A model generated the notes under the pieces. That model was not told the DNA's origin. It worked only from the letters and a program-made list of their open reading frames with translations, and made no database searches. From assembly GCA_903813345.2 (NCBI GenBank), contig CAIIXF020000012.1, forward strand, positions 27,414,184-27,478,183: DNA of 64,000 nt, given 5' to 3'. Shown here one piece after another: positions 37,401 to 44,451 of the stretch (the stretch's first letter is position 1; the number at the start of each line of letters is the position of its first letter). The position numbers and the translations under genes were made by a program. The stretch comes from Owenia fusiformis. Its lineage: Eukaryota > Annelida > Polychaeta > Sabellida > Oweniidae.

Positions 37401-40400
37401 ACTTCCAGTTCATCACTCCACACCTGATTGACGAACCAGCGCGATTAAGTTTACATTTTGTTTTCAATGTTTATAAGTTAAACCTTTACTCTTCTTGAAA
37501 AGGCAGTAAGCTGACATATATTATTTTTTTAATTTTCATACAACTGACAAGATAACAAATGTTTTAATATAAAGTTGACGTACTTAAAAATGTTTTGTAA
37601 TCGTAAAATCAAAGACAACTATATAATTAGAAAAAAATAAAAGTATATTCTCTCATTACTCAAAATATCACTCGGGACCCCGGGAACAACCCAAGATTGC
37701 GTTTTTTCGAAAAAGGCAGCTTTATAAAATTTCAACGTTTAACCCTTTCATCCCATATTCAATTAACTACACAGTATTACTAAATAACATTATATTTTAG
37801 ACAGATAAATAATAAAGTTTACAGTATAATTATACCTAATCAAATATCCAGCATATTAAAAAAATCAAATAAAAGCAATTATCATAGTAAAATAGATTTT
37901 AGCTCGTTTCAAATAGTTAATAACCCAGCATATCGAAAAATTCATTTTAATTTCTGCATCAAGCAATATAGAAGGTCATTGACGTTTACATCATCATCGT
38001 GATTTTCTTTATTTCCTATACCTCAAAATTTTCTATTTTTCCTCAATTGCAATGTGTGGAATCTAACTGTTTATACACAATTGTAATCTAAACATTTAAA
38101 AATAAAATTTTCATAGAACCACGTGCAAGTGCCTTCCAAACAATATGCAAAATGTTTATTTTTTTTATAATACCGCTTGTTAAAATGAGAATCGTTTGGG
38201 TAGAATTTGGATTTTGGCAATGTGTTATGCACCATTCAAAAGTTTGCGTGAGACCCCACCCCCCCCCCCCCCACGCGGGGAGGGTAGGGAATTTGATCCA
38301 CAATATTGTCCCCAAGGGTAGGAATTTGACGAATATTGTCGTCCCGGGGGTAGGGAATTAGATTTACATGTACCCGGGAATGGGGATTTTTGACTGAATC
38401 TGTTTCGTCCAGCATACACTTTAGGATTCTCTGAATTTTGCAAATGATCGGTATATTCAGTGAACTATTGATCGCTCATATCGGGAACAGAAGAAAATAA
38501 CTCATTTACACGTTGGGTATAATTGCAGGGGTGAAATCGCCGAGAATAACCGCTGAAGAGAGGAATTAAAGAATACTAAGCACTCTGAGCAGTAATTATT
38601 GGTTTGTCCAGCTTGTTTTCGGAAAAATACATTTCCGCGTTCTACTTATATTCATAATATCGTCATAATTTAATTGATTTGATATAGAAGATTAATTTAA
38701 TTTGAAATTAATTTTTGAAAAAAATTACGTTCGAACGACTTTTAATTTAATTAAATTGATATAGATGAATAAAACGGAGGGAGGTAACCTATTAAAGTAA
38801 AAAGCCAATATCTTAAAATACGTCATTGCATAAATTACATAAGAGGCCTTTCGAAAATTACTACAGTGTGGATTTGTTCCCGTCATCAAACGCAACAATC
38901 CGCCCGCCCATTCGACAAAAATGATCATTCATACAGGTATGTTCTCCATTTTTGTTGAACAGATACAAACCAAGAGTAAAACCATGTCCTTCTCGGCTCA
39001 TTTTGTCAAAACCTTCAGGCAATATGCGAAAAAGTCGTCATAAAATGGACTGTATTCTCATTGACTTTTAATTTCGCGGTAATTGCGTCATATAAAAAGC
39101 TGCTTCTCTATTGGTTATATGTAACTCGTAAGCAAACATTTCATTCATTAATTAATTGTGAGCATGTGTAGTGGACTTTCCGCGAAGAATCGTATGACCA
39201 TATATGGTGCCTCTATTTAAAATATTGACATAAACAAAGTACTGCACGTGTATCCCTAAACATTTACGAGCATCAGTCTACTAACAAGAAAATCTGATGT
39301 TTAAAAATAGATTTCAAATGGTGGAAGGACTTGGGGGTCGCGAATATTTGACCAGATTTATTGCTCCAAGGGTAGGGAAATTGACACATTCATTTGGCCC
39401 CGGGGTAAGGAATTAGACAAGCCAATTTTTTTGGTCAAATTCCCTACCCATGCCCGCGTCTCACGGAAACTTTTGAATGGTGCATTAAGCAGTATAATAT
39501 TAATATATAATTAGTCGATTTAGTCGATCATTTTGAAAACAATATATTAAACCTGCACATCGCTCCAAAACGCAATATGTTGACATATATTGTTTTTACA
39601 TTTTCAAGCTCTAATATAAAGTTTATGTAAATAAAAATTGTTTTTTTCTGCGTAATATCAAAGAACAATCATTAAGTTAAAAAAATAAAAATGCGAATGC
39701 GGGATTCGAACCCGGGCCTCCCGCGTGCTCAGTGAGGATTCTACCGCTACACCACCGTATTATTATGCGTGGTAGAAGTAATTAAACGCTACTTATTTTG
39801 AATGCTATGATTCGGAAGTGACGTCACGTTCTTCATTTAGAAACCTTTCCAAAATCATATCGCCGGCTCCGATCGAAGCAAATTCAATGAAAAATCTTTG
39901 AAATGACACATTTATCGTAAGTATTTCAACACAAGATTTGCCCCATTTGTTCATCATTCTATAATCTTTCATTAAGCTCAAAATGATAAAGTTCACCCCC
40001 GAAACAACCCAAGATTGCGTTTCGGAGCGTAGTCCAGCTTTAACTCGCATTGATTTTAAATCTGTTTGAGCGTAGTTCACAGCTATTTACCAGATAGTTC
40101 ATGTTTGAAGGCGGTCCAGGGTCAACTTTTGCACGGAGCCTATTAATCTCATCTAGGGTGTAGTCTCTGATTTGTTGTGCAGTTAAGTCCCCGCCAGCTT
40201 GGATGCGATCTTGTCCATTGACGTATGTCGATGTCAGCAACACGAACACATACAGTAACCTATTAAATCGTACACATTATTATACGTAAGAACTATATAA
40301 TCGTTTGGTTGAATCTTCAGTCTTTTAATCACATGAATTTATCACATGAATGAGCTATTTTAAATGACGTTAACTTGTATCCTATCATTAAGTTTAAGAC

Positions 40401-41148
40401 TAGAAAGAAGCGCCTAAACATTTAGGAATAAGCAAAAACATTCAAAGAAATTCGTGGTTTTTGAAACACCAGTTTTTCTCCAAGATTTGCGAAGAGAACA
40501 CGTTCTGTTAATAACTGTTGCTTGTATAACTATCAGATACATAAAGGTAATATAAAAAGTGAATCACTAAAATTAATGCATATTCAATTTTAAGGGAATT
40601 TTGTAATACCCTGCCATGTTAATTCCCCGAATCAGCCACCTGGTGGCGAAACTGGTAACTACCTACTCGCATCTGAGTAATTGTGTTCTATCAAACAGAG
40701 CAATTATCATTTTATGTTTTTGGTTACTAGAAACAAGGTAAAAATCAAAATTTAATGAATTTCAATTTTATTGGCATCAAGTTTCAACTATCATGACTTT
40801 GAACCTCTACCCCCTATCACATTGTTTTTTACGTCAAAAGCGTCTTATAAATGTAACGGAAGCTAAGAAAATAACCGAGACACAAAAATTGCAAAAAGTA
40901 CTGTTGAAAAAAATAGGCATTAGGGTTAGTACTTAAATGGCCATTGTGCCATAAACAGTTCAAATATAAAAGTGCAAAGGGATGGCGTCTCACAAGCCAA
41001 TATTGCATATATGCAGTTTTTTAACTTTGTGGTAACATGCTATTTATATGTCTTCTGTGACACTACAATAAAAGAATTCAAATAAATAAAAGAAAAAAAA
41101 ACGTTTTGAAATAACAATATAATTTTAATAAAGGACCTACCTTATCAT
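12089..41148 (-). CDS. CAP-EGF-ShKT mosaic secreted protein, 21 exons, 783 aa
   Basis: Exons in transcript order: 41141-41148, 40091-40259, 37272-37423, 36874-36979, 35095-35189, 25477-25619, 25143-25184, 24288-24383, 23335-23427, 21954-22055, 20802-21026, 19896-20021, 19557-19691, 18702-18803, 17748-17972, 16823-16951, 15626-15670, 15212-15256, 13279-13437, 12352-12498, 12089-12096. The sum is 2352 nt (783 codons plus stop) and every junction phase agrees. Domains: signal peptide 1-18; CAP about 25-205; hinge ending VGDPCTNCRQGHGWC; EGF-like 239-270; ShKT 271-301; cysteine-rich block 302-649; Thr-rich linkers 650-679; C-terminal domain 680-783. CAP proteins are secreted and bind lipids, glycans or channels. 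EGF and ShKT modules suggest extracellular or mucus localisation, possibly immune or venom-like; the function here is unknown. No orthologue is recognised with certainty. Confidence 0.85.
14205..14555. repeat. Degenerate minisatellite, TTAGTGCAATATATG units
   Basis: The motif agtgcaatatatgta or a close variant recurs about seven times at roughly 45-65 base spacing, with longer dimer-like units ending in gaccatatgcaac. It lies in the CAP gene intron. Confidence 0.65.
14655..14875 (+). repeat. 3' tail of a LINE or SINE
   Basis: The stretch contains ggcaccggctggtgatgct and ends in ataaactattttaaactaaa repeats. A second tail with the same end lies at 15420-15545 (cgacacctgctggtgatgtt...aataaaccattttaaactaaa). 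Both are in the plus orientation. No ORF remains. Confidence 0.55.
15212..15670 (-). CDS. Two duplicated 45-nt Thr-rich linker exons (17-18)
   Basis: Exons 15626-15670 and 15212-15256 are both 45 nt, phase 1-1, and nearly identical. They encode EQSTTAKPTTSAKP and KQTTTDMPTTSAKP. Flanking intron sequence is duplicated too (ctgtctttcag acceptor, gtaaaattgaactgttgt donor side). They add a probably O-glycosylated spacer between the EGF-like block and the C-terminal domain. Confidence 0.78.
15420..15545 (+). repeat. Second copy of the LINE/SINE 3' tail
   Basis: This shares the cacctgctggtgatgtt core and the attttaaactaaa end with 14655-14875, but is shorter. It lies between the two duplicated linker exons. 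Confidence 0.5.
15889..16320. repeat. Three-copy ~150-bp tandem repeat
   Basis: Units open with aaaatggcgaccattttgaa (or close), continue with tatattgatgttgaacaaaa and cgggaatcctatcgacagag, and repeat three times with clear divergence. The array runs into a (GGAC)n microsatellite at about 16343-16371. Confidence 0.72.
16343..16371. repeat. GGAC microsatellite
   Basis: About six uninterrupted copies of the tetranucleotide cgga follow the 150-bp tandem array. Confidence 0.85.
16823..22055 (-). CDS. Duplicated cysteine-rich three-exon block (exons 10-16)
   Basis: The exons fall in the order A(102 nt)-B(225)-C(126)-D(135)-A'(102)-B'(225)-C'(129). A/A' share CVHGxYD and VCGCVCENSWSG. B/B' share an EGF-like half (GCDCPxQWxGK or ACDCPDQWGGK) followed by GDPTKWPC, SCxNSW and SNCYPxC-type cysteines. 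C/C' are EGF-like (CPxLSxPLxCxNGGxF, GKTCEK). D resembles the second half of B (NKWPCSS, SCRNSWF). The arrangement shows a duplication of the A-B-C block, with D left between the two copies or gained separately. All exons are phase 1-1, which keeps the frame. Confidence 0.85.
18079..18582. repeat. Dispersed ~500-bp repeat, uninterrupted copy
   Basis: The stretch from atagtatagtttccatatag to actatcctat is closely repeated at 35253-36642, where an 877-bp palindromic element interrupts it, and partly at 5206-5333 in inverse. It includes tttgatttacacagttatg and attaagccacttttc. No coding content. It serves as the empty-site reference for the insertion at 35568. Confidence 0.75.
21722..21768. repeat. 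12-bp minisatellite (GATGGCCGAA-type, four copies)
   Basis: gccgaagatg is repeated four times in perfect register within an intron of the CAP gene. Confidence 0.85.
22295..22931 (-). mobile_element. TGTCACCAC-ended tandem-repeat element, copy A
   Basis: One end reads atgacaaaatgacaccacct and the other atgtcaccac, with a tgtcaccac...gttgtgaca hairpin. The body is four to five diverged units containing aaggtcattgaaggtcaaat and gaacttctgagaacttg. It is the reverse complement of the element that starts at 25651 and ends near 34738. No protein is encoded. Confidence 0.65.
23335..25184 (-). CDS. Hinge, EGF-like and ShKT exons 7-9
   Basis: Exon 7 (25143-25184) is a 42-nt micro-exon encoding VEECPKGTKETGDC. 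Exon 8 (24288-24383) is EGF-like: CALGGHCNKGTLNTETC, then CDCDREHVGLKC. Exon 9 (23335-23427) is ShKT-like: CMNFKDCNKADCSDAA, then LCPAACGQC, with six cysteines in the SXC pattern. All are phase 1-1 and could be shuffled as units. ShKT modules occur both in animal toxins and in ordinary secreted enzymes, so no toxicity is implied. Confidence 0.82.
23972..24237. mobile_element. Palindromic MITE with TA duplication
   Basis: The arms GAGAGACTTCGCA and TGCGAAATCTCTC are inverted, and similarity continues inward over the stretches tataacttatggacgtttga and caaacgattcataagttgta. TA flanks each end. About 266 bp, non-coding, in the intron between the EGF-like and ShKT exons. Confidence 0.68.
24571..25060. 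mobile_element. Foldback-like element with AGAGGTTAAGC ends
   Basis: The ends ggagaggttaagc and gcttaacctctcc are inverted. The same terminal motif (agaggttaagctac) bounds the palindrome at 61375-61653, so both likely belong to one family. The interior has no recognisable protein. Confidence 0.5.
25477..41148 (-). CDS. CAP domain part of the mosaic gene (exons 1-6)
   Basis: Exon 1 encodes only M-I and part of R. Exon 2 completes the signal peptide (LLYVFVLLTSTYVNG) and starts the CAP helix with LDEINRLRAKVDPGPPSNM. Exon 3 has VWSDELEVCAMKHA, the histidine motif GGHSDM and the glutamate motif GENMHW. Exon 4 has VYDWWKELY and GHYTI, the CAP signature. Exon 5 has VTEVGCGFVDC and WSTFVCQY. Exon 6 has YEVGDPCTNC and GHGWCYKDLC, the hinge typical of CRISP/GLIPR-like proteins. 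The four CAP cavity residues (His, Glu, Glu, His) can all be assigned. Intron 5 (25620-35094) is enlarged by nested transposons. A TATA-like tract (tatttaaata on the minus strand, near 41200-41210) lies about 55 bp upstream of the ATG. Confidence 0.85.
26509..28584 (+). CDS. LINE ORF1 protein, coiled coil plus SGNH/esterase-like domain
   Basis: 691 residues from the ATG at 26509. Residues about 1-130 form an unassigned N-terminal region (FLARREIKERVKV, RLLKWVIASYLFYNDF). Residues 150-270 are acidic and include two copies of the segment TKLKEV. Residues about 270-440 are a long Glu/Lys/Asn-rich coiled coil. Residues 480-640 resemble SGNH hydrolases of CR1 ORF1 proteins: VKILGSSILAHVD (block I, with GSS instead of GDS), DVIIYQVLSND, and DDVHINMQGTKIL, carrying the Asp-x-x-His-like block V. 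The tail is Arg/Asn/Pro-rich (RRNSNDRPNNWPNRYDQPRF) and probably binds RNA. In CR1-like LINEs ORF1 coats the element RNA; the esterase role is unknown. Confidence 0.82.
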   Translation: MPGNMSFKNFLARREIKERVKVIEKNLSNLIPVSLKNPTGVKAKQAKFEDINNNNNSETYCVFRTRQTRLLKWVIASYLFYNDFLSAEWSKKDENKKICIELQGEGEKSTDIKYKLTIFLTTGTIQVQGNNITSFNDDFDNLKMCTDTINLSTDEESDDDTRLIDLDDNTVIDIEVEVEGEKIVVEAIKQADINIREINGVETVDMKDITPTETMDKNATKLKEVFDNENTPTKLKEVIAIQPQNTSNEKQSQNKKMMKLQNESLEEDNQVTREDISKLNNKLNKLETTICDLMDKIKENNNINTSGNENNLCENEVRKLRAEKKERIAFVLEQGNKIKTLQCEIEHQRTLLSSKNREIEGLNETMSTKSNSILESEREIKSMKNKVKDQEMIEKKLTCKNEEIEALTEKLSEKTMLLLKKEDEIFDLTVQCKKLSDSDTAPFTQVKGKKQNTDSGNGETKPNEISIESRSSDTKDDRPKVKILGSSILAHVDPSRMYGFNTTMEQAYTIQQAKGKLENMKDKPDVIIYQVLSNDVKSESDDNIMESMEELVQLTETLKEDSKIILSLPPPRKDDAKWNVRQRALNARLEARYHDKSNVVCSSNENLGYNGHPNAKFYRDDVHINMQGTKILCANILNTLRNMFGLPHPRRNSNDRPNNWPNRYDQPRFNGRPTNYEQTRSRNNSFRSRKY
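29049..32594 (+). CDS. LINE ORF2 protein, AP-endonuclease and reverse transcriptase
   Basis: 1181 residues from the ATG at 29049; the frame is open slightly upstream but without an ATG. The N-terminal AP endonuclease has VACWNVQGL, VCLTETH, HGGIAILVKKHI, VIILGDLNSRTG, SVVDYCIVEQ and LTDHCMIS, covering the Asn, Glu, Asp/Asn and Asp/His catalytic positions. The RT domain has WNVSSIITVFKKG, GNYRGLFISDCLSKLFS, CFVDLRKAFDT, GVKQGDPLSPLMFNIYING and CLLFADDLAI, where FADD is the polymerase active site. LLYGCEIWG and LLGVHRKTSNLATMGE follow, and CKLCKITTGTEIHFIFEC is a terminal Cys/His knuckle. Nicking plus target-primed reverse transcription is the known mechanism for this family. No stop or frameshift is seen. 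Confidence 0.9.
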   Translation: MTGLQVVDHISVACWNVQGLKSRARDKIIDKDFISQIQNHDIVCLTETHGSKDEPNDFSSLKNFTSCEVTRSKTGNKRHGGIAILVKKHIFKGVAFIKTKNPNILWAKLSREYFDNKRDIFICVVYMSPSNYKGKSDDGSDMYDTLTSEVSKYITKGEVIILGDLNSRTGNMKDYIENDEIHDYIPHDIPYQIDTPIHERSSSDNKIDADGKKLIELCKASNLRIVNGRVIGDSQGNYTCHKWNGSSVVDYCIVEQKMLKNIMYFRISEYLTDLTDHCMISLLLRVNKVTKLKQEISGSDDRVIKRISASKFKWDPTQTKNFADALTSQTNIGLINQITKDLENLHNLNIDSINTQVESIFINAAKLTLKKKKMSGKRKQIKSNKWYDNDCVKLRKKVKSLGQILTKNPNDSCVRHNYFKYLKHYRKCCKGKQKEYKKELLNRLENLYETDPKEYWELLDKMRNNEKGSDGNDISPRGWYDHYSKLFTDKSNDTTMDEKLKALENDKTFDNLDYKITDEELWQAVKGLKNKKATGHNGVSYEMIKTSYPVIGNIILKMFNTMFSNTLFPKEWNVSSIITVFKKGNSSDPGNYRGLFISDCLSKLFSIIMNNRLYNYVQENQMLQENQIGFKKKSRTTDHMFIIRTLIDRFIHFEKKKMYICFVDLRKAFDTIWHKGLYLKLLQAGIRGHFYHMVKHMYTNSMASVRINSNGDHTDIFKCERGVKQGDPLSPLMFNIYINGVVEELTLESDLKLQKQKISCLLFADDLAIITANKTDMDIKLKKLNNYCKQWNLDINTDKTKIVMFNKSGKRCNDIFYIGDQVIENVSKYTYLGMEFHANGSMKQAAIFIKEKAEKAKFKLISMLTHGDINLTLCLKLFDILVKPILLYGCEIWGAGLITNKDLLKNKDFGLEMKYDKSLPPELLHLSFLKFLLGVHRKTSNLATMGELGRFPLFINIFYQQVKYLDHIENEGTSSLLINAYADSIELSKVHNQPSWYYDIDKIMAYVQPQDKNYIKSKPLDIKKILEKRYIKYWEKTVNDNKGKLEFLNNIKQRWGKEPYLNLIKNAEHRKSMTRLRISAHNLEIERGRYTRPIVPRDQRKCKLCKITTGTEIHFIFECQKLEKMRYEYFDTFNSICPNLTVLTTEEKANYMFNAEGNMCITFAKYLYEIIEKRSTTILSI
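35253..36642. repeat. Second copy of the ~500-bp repeat, split by a MITE
   Basis: 35253-35567 and 36445-36642 together match 18079-18582 end to end. The break is exactly at TA in the 18.4-kb copy (catgttcataaacagggtc). Confidence 0.78.
35568..36444. mobile_element. 877-bp palindromic MITE, CACTCCCCTCCATAAG ends, TA duplication
   Basis: The ends CACTCCCCTCCATAAGTTTG and CAAACTTATGGAGGGGAGTG are perfect inverted repeats, and the arms remain complementary for several hundred bases (caataggtcgaaaattgatg and its partner catcaattttcgacctattg). TA flanks both ends and is single at the empty site. TA targeting fits Tc1/mariner-type elements. A half copy lies at about 52645-52845. No transposase is encoded. 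Confidence 0.85.
38228..39484. mobile_element. 1.26-kb TIR element with TTA duplication (Harbinger-like)
   Basis: The left end TGCACCATTCAAAAGTTTGC and the right end, its inverted partner (AACTTTTGAATGGTGCA), are flanked by TTA on each side (38225-38227, 39485-39487). Subterminal stretches ggtagggaatttgat and gtcaaattccctaccc also pair. A poly-C run of about 14 bases lies at 38258. A 3-bp TWA duplication is typical of PIF/Harbinger. No transposase is visible. Located in CAP gene intron 2. Confidence 0.72.
39690..39764 (-). tRNA. tRNA-like sequence, probably pseudo-tRNA or SINE head
   Basis: The minus strand reads gtggtgtagcggtagaat (A-box-like), a ctgagcacgcgggaggc middle, and cgggttcgaatcccg (B-box and T-loop). 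The T stem pairs over four bases, but the acceptor arms do not pair well and I could not fold a sound anticodon stem. A T-rich plus-strand (A-rich minus-strand 3') neighbour suggests a retroposed tRNA-derived sequence rather than a working tRNA gene. Confidence 0.45.
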
Positions 41149-41893
41149 GTTTGGATGTCCTGCGTAAGAACTGAAATGGCTTCATCAAAAATAGCCTAGT
41201 ATTTAAATAAAATAGCGCCTAGGGGGTCGACATTATCGTTCCACTGCATGTAATATCAATATTATGTACTACAAAGCTTTCTATACGATCCCTAATAATG
41301 CAAAATATACGGGTTGATGAGTTATTGTATTTTAGCAGTAATTATTTCACATATTTCAAAGAACCTATTCTAAAAATGTTTCATGATGTTGAAACAAAGA
41401 AATACAAAGGTCAAGGTCAAACGGTACCGCTGAAAGATCTGTCCAAAATATTTTTAAGCAGAAGAAGCAGTAACGTAATGTGAAAGTCAATTAAAGCAAA
41501 TGCGATGTAGGAGTGGCCTAGGGGTTAACGCATTATAGAATAGTTTTGTTCAAATACTTTTATACCAAATGTTTCTGTCATCAGAACTTGAAGTAAAATG
41601 CACATAGTTTTCTTTTTAAAACAAAATTAAGCTCGCAAATCACCAGCTTATGTTAAACGGAACATTGCAATTTCAGAATTGTTTTTGCAGCAAAGAATTA
41701 TGTATCAGACGGCTAATTCATATGTCATTAAAAGATCTCTAGCTACTTCAAAAGACAAAACATGTCGGAAAAGTGAAATACAGTTCTGTAGGGTTTGATC
41801 TTTGTCTATTTTAAAATTATATTCAAAGTTCAAACAGTAGATAGACATTGTGATAATGACCAAATTATTACCCCTATATTATTCTGTACATTG

Positions 41894-43727
41894 CTGGTCA
41901 GTATCAAGCGAATATAACGACCGTCACCTTTGCATCAAAGATGGCGGACGGGAAGTGTCGGTTTTGATATTTTTAGTTTTCATCGAATTAAACTACTTTA
42001 TAGTTGACGTAATTCTTTGGTATTTGAACTAAATTAGACTTGTATGAGATGGGAACTATGTAATATGCTAATTTGTTCATATACAAGGGGCGATCCATAA
42101 ATTCTGAAAAAAATGCTCTAATTTTGTGATTTTTCCCCATATCCCTTTCATTTTTACAGGACATGTATGAGATGGGAACTATGGATTATGCTCATTTGTT
42201 GATATACATGGGGCGATCCATAAATTCTGATAAAAATGCTCTAATTTTGTGATTTTTTCCCATATCCCTTTCATTTTTACAGGACATGTAGATTATGTAA
42301 TTACACATACAATACTAAAATAATATATCTATACCTGAACTTAATTTTGAGATAAGGTTGCCATGGTAACCTGCATTTAGGGTAGGCAGGTCAGTTAAAT
42401 TATAACATATAAAACAGATCTTTGTTGATTTTCACATTCCTTGGTAACTATTTAAAGCAGATCAAAGGCATCCTCGGGTCATTTACAACTATTCGTTGGA
42501 CTGTCCCAAACCCCTATTGCCCTTGTTAGCATATTTTCACAGTCGGATAGTTCTCTCTTCATAAATTGTATCTCAAATTATTAATGTACTGATATTCTCT
42601 TTCAGCAGGCTCCTCTTGCAACCAGATTGTGGATGATCGTCAACAGTTACCATGCCTTCTTCAAATTTACAATACTTATAGATTCTTGGAGCAGATATAA
42701 CACCTTGCCGATACACTCTACAAATCCATTTTGTCCCTGACGGTGTCCTATTTTTGATAGTAAATAATATGTAACGATACTCCTAATGTATCTGTTAATG
42801 TCACACTCTGCATCAGCCACACTAACTTCATCTGATATTTTATCTATGATTTTTGGTGTCTCATGACATGTAATGCCAATTGGCCCATTGTGTCATACAA
42901 TGCTAGTGTGAGTTGTTGTGATGTTATAGTGAGCACAATTAAACATTTGTTTAGCAAGAAACAACAACTAGCAAAAATACCAAACTTGTTTAGAAAAAAT
43001 ATATGATTTCCGCATGCTCTAAAATAATCAGAATAACAAGTTATTGTGATATTTTATACGTTATAATTGAATTGACCTGCCTACAACCCTTAATACAGGT
43101 TACCATGTCAACCATGTCTCTTAATTAATTTAGGATATAGCTATAATATTTTAGCTTTGTATGTGTAATTACATAATCTACATTTTCTGAAAGAAATGAG
43201 AGGAATATGTGAAAAAATCAGGAAATGAGGGCATTTTATCAGAATATATGGATCGCCCCTTGTATCATGCGTGGGCGCCACAGTTCAAGGATATCTTCCA
43301 CCGTTTAATGCCTTGGTCACATATGCTCCGATCAATCGCCCGGCCGATTGAGTGTTTCGTTCAATATTGTATTCAATTTTGAACAGAATACTCAATCATA
43401 TTAGCTCTCCATTATAAACTCTCATAACATTACCGCATCACCGCATATAAGTTATCTTATCATCTGCAAAACCAAAATCCAAATTACCTTCCCTTAAGCG
43501 GTGGAAGATATCCCTGAACTCTGGCGCCCGCGCATGGCATATGAACAAATGCTCATAGTCCAGAGTTTCCATGTCATATAAGTCTGGTTTAGTTCAAATA
43601 TCAAAGCATTACGTCAACTTTAAAGTAGTTAAATTTGATGGAAACTAAAAATATCGAAATCGACATTTCCCATCCGCCATTTTTGATGCGAAGATGACGG
43701 TCGTTACCTTTGCTTGATACTGACCAG
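41894..43727. mobile_element. 1.8-kb foldback element with long imperfect arms
   Basis: The ends CTGGTCAGTATCAAGC and GCTTGATACTGACCAG are perfect inverted repeats. Complementarity continues through aacgaccgtca, catcaaagatggcgga and aactttaaagtag-type stretches on the right. The left arm contains a direct duplication of about 130 bases (tgtatgagatgggaactatg, at 42040 and 42168). A smaller palindrome (43270-43531) is nested in the right arm. The target duplication is not clear. It lies upstream of the CAP gene start. Confidence 0.68.
43270..43531. mobile_element. Nested palindrome, GGGCGCCA ends
   Basis: gtgggcgccacagttcaagg at the left and tccctgaactctggcgcccg at the right are inverted partners, and gatatcttccaccg pairs with cggtggaagatatc. 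Its core (ggtcacatatgctccgatca, tattcaattttgaac) is related to the stretch at 62375-62510. Confidence 0.6.
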
Positions 43728-44451
43728 TGGTATATGGCATGTTCACAATATTGAAATAATGAGTTTATATTGTTTATTTTTTAATATTCAGATAATGAAT
43801 CTGGTATAGAAAAAAATTGCATAATGATTGAGTATGTGTCAATAAACTCTTCTTGAATTTCATTCTATATTATGACATAAGCTACTTGAATTCAGTCCAG
43901 TTCACAATTTTTGAAATACAATTTTTGAAATACTATTTTTAAAGACATAACATTATAGTTCTTAGCTTATTTTCGCAAATGCAACTAGCGACTGTCAGCA
44001 ACCGGATTAACCTACTATTTTATGGGCAGCTCATTTAAACAAGTACCTGCCACTATTTCATTCATATTTAAATATGCGTTTTCATCAGACACTTACCCCT
44101 GTACAAAACATATCAAAAAATATTTTATCATAAACCAAATAATTACTTTTTTCATGCAGTATAGGGGCAAATGCAATTGGAAATTATTTAATGGATGAGA
44201 TCCACGTATACGTATTTACCGAACTTTGAATATTTAAAATTACACATTGAATCAAAGTTTAGTCTTCCTTTATTACTTTTCCATAATGAAGAAACGGAAT
44301 GGTAAAAAATATACAGAAAACAAATGTTCGATAAACTTGAATCACACGGCAAACCAATGGATTAAAACGTCATATTTTGCCGATAGATGGCGTATTACCC
44401 TATTATCGCCCACGAACGGTCTCTTGGATACGCTAAACAATTACTGTGAAA

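Noticed and set aside
38258-38272. Poly-C run as a functional structure
   Set aside because: Similar poly-C runs occur at several places (2840, 37181, 60717), mostly inside mobile elements, and look like ordinary slippage tracts.
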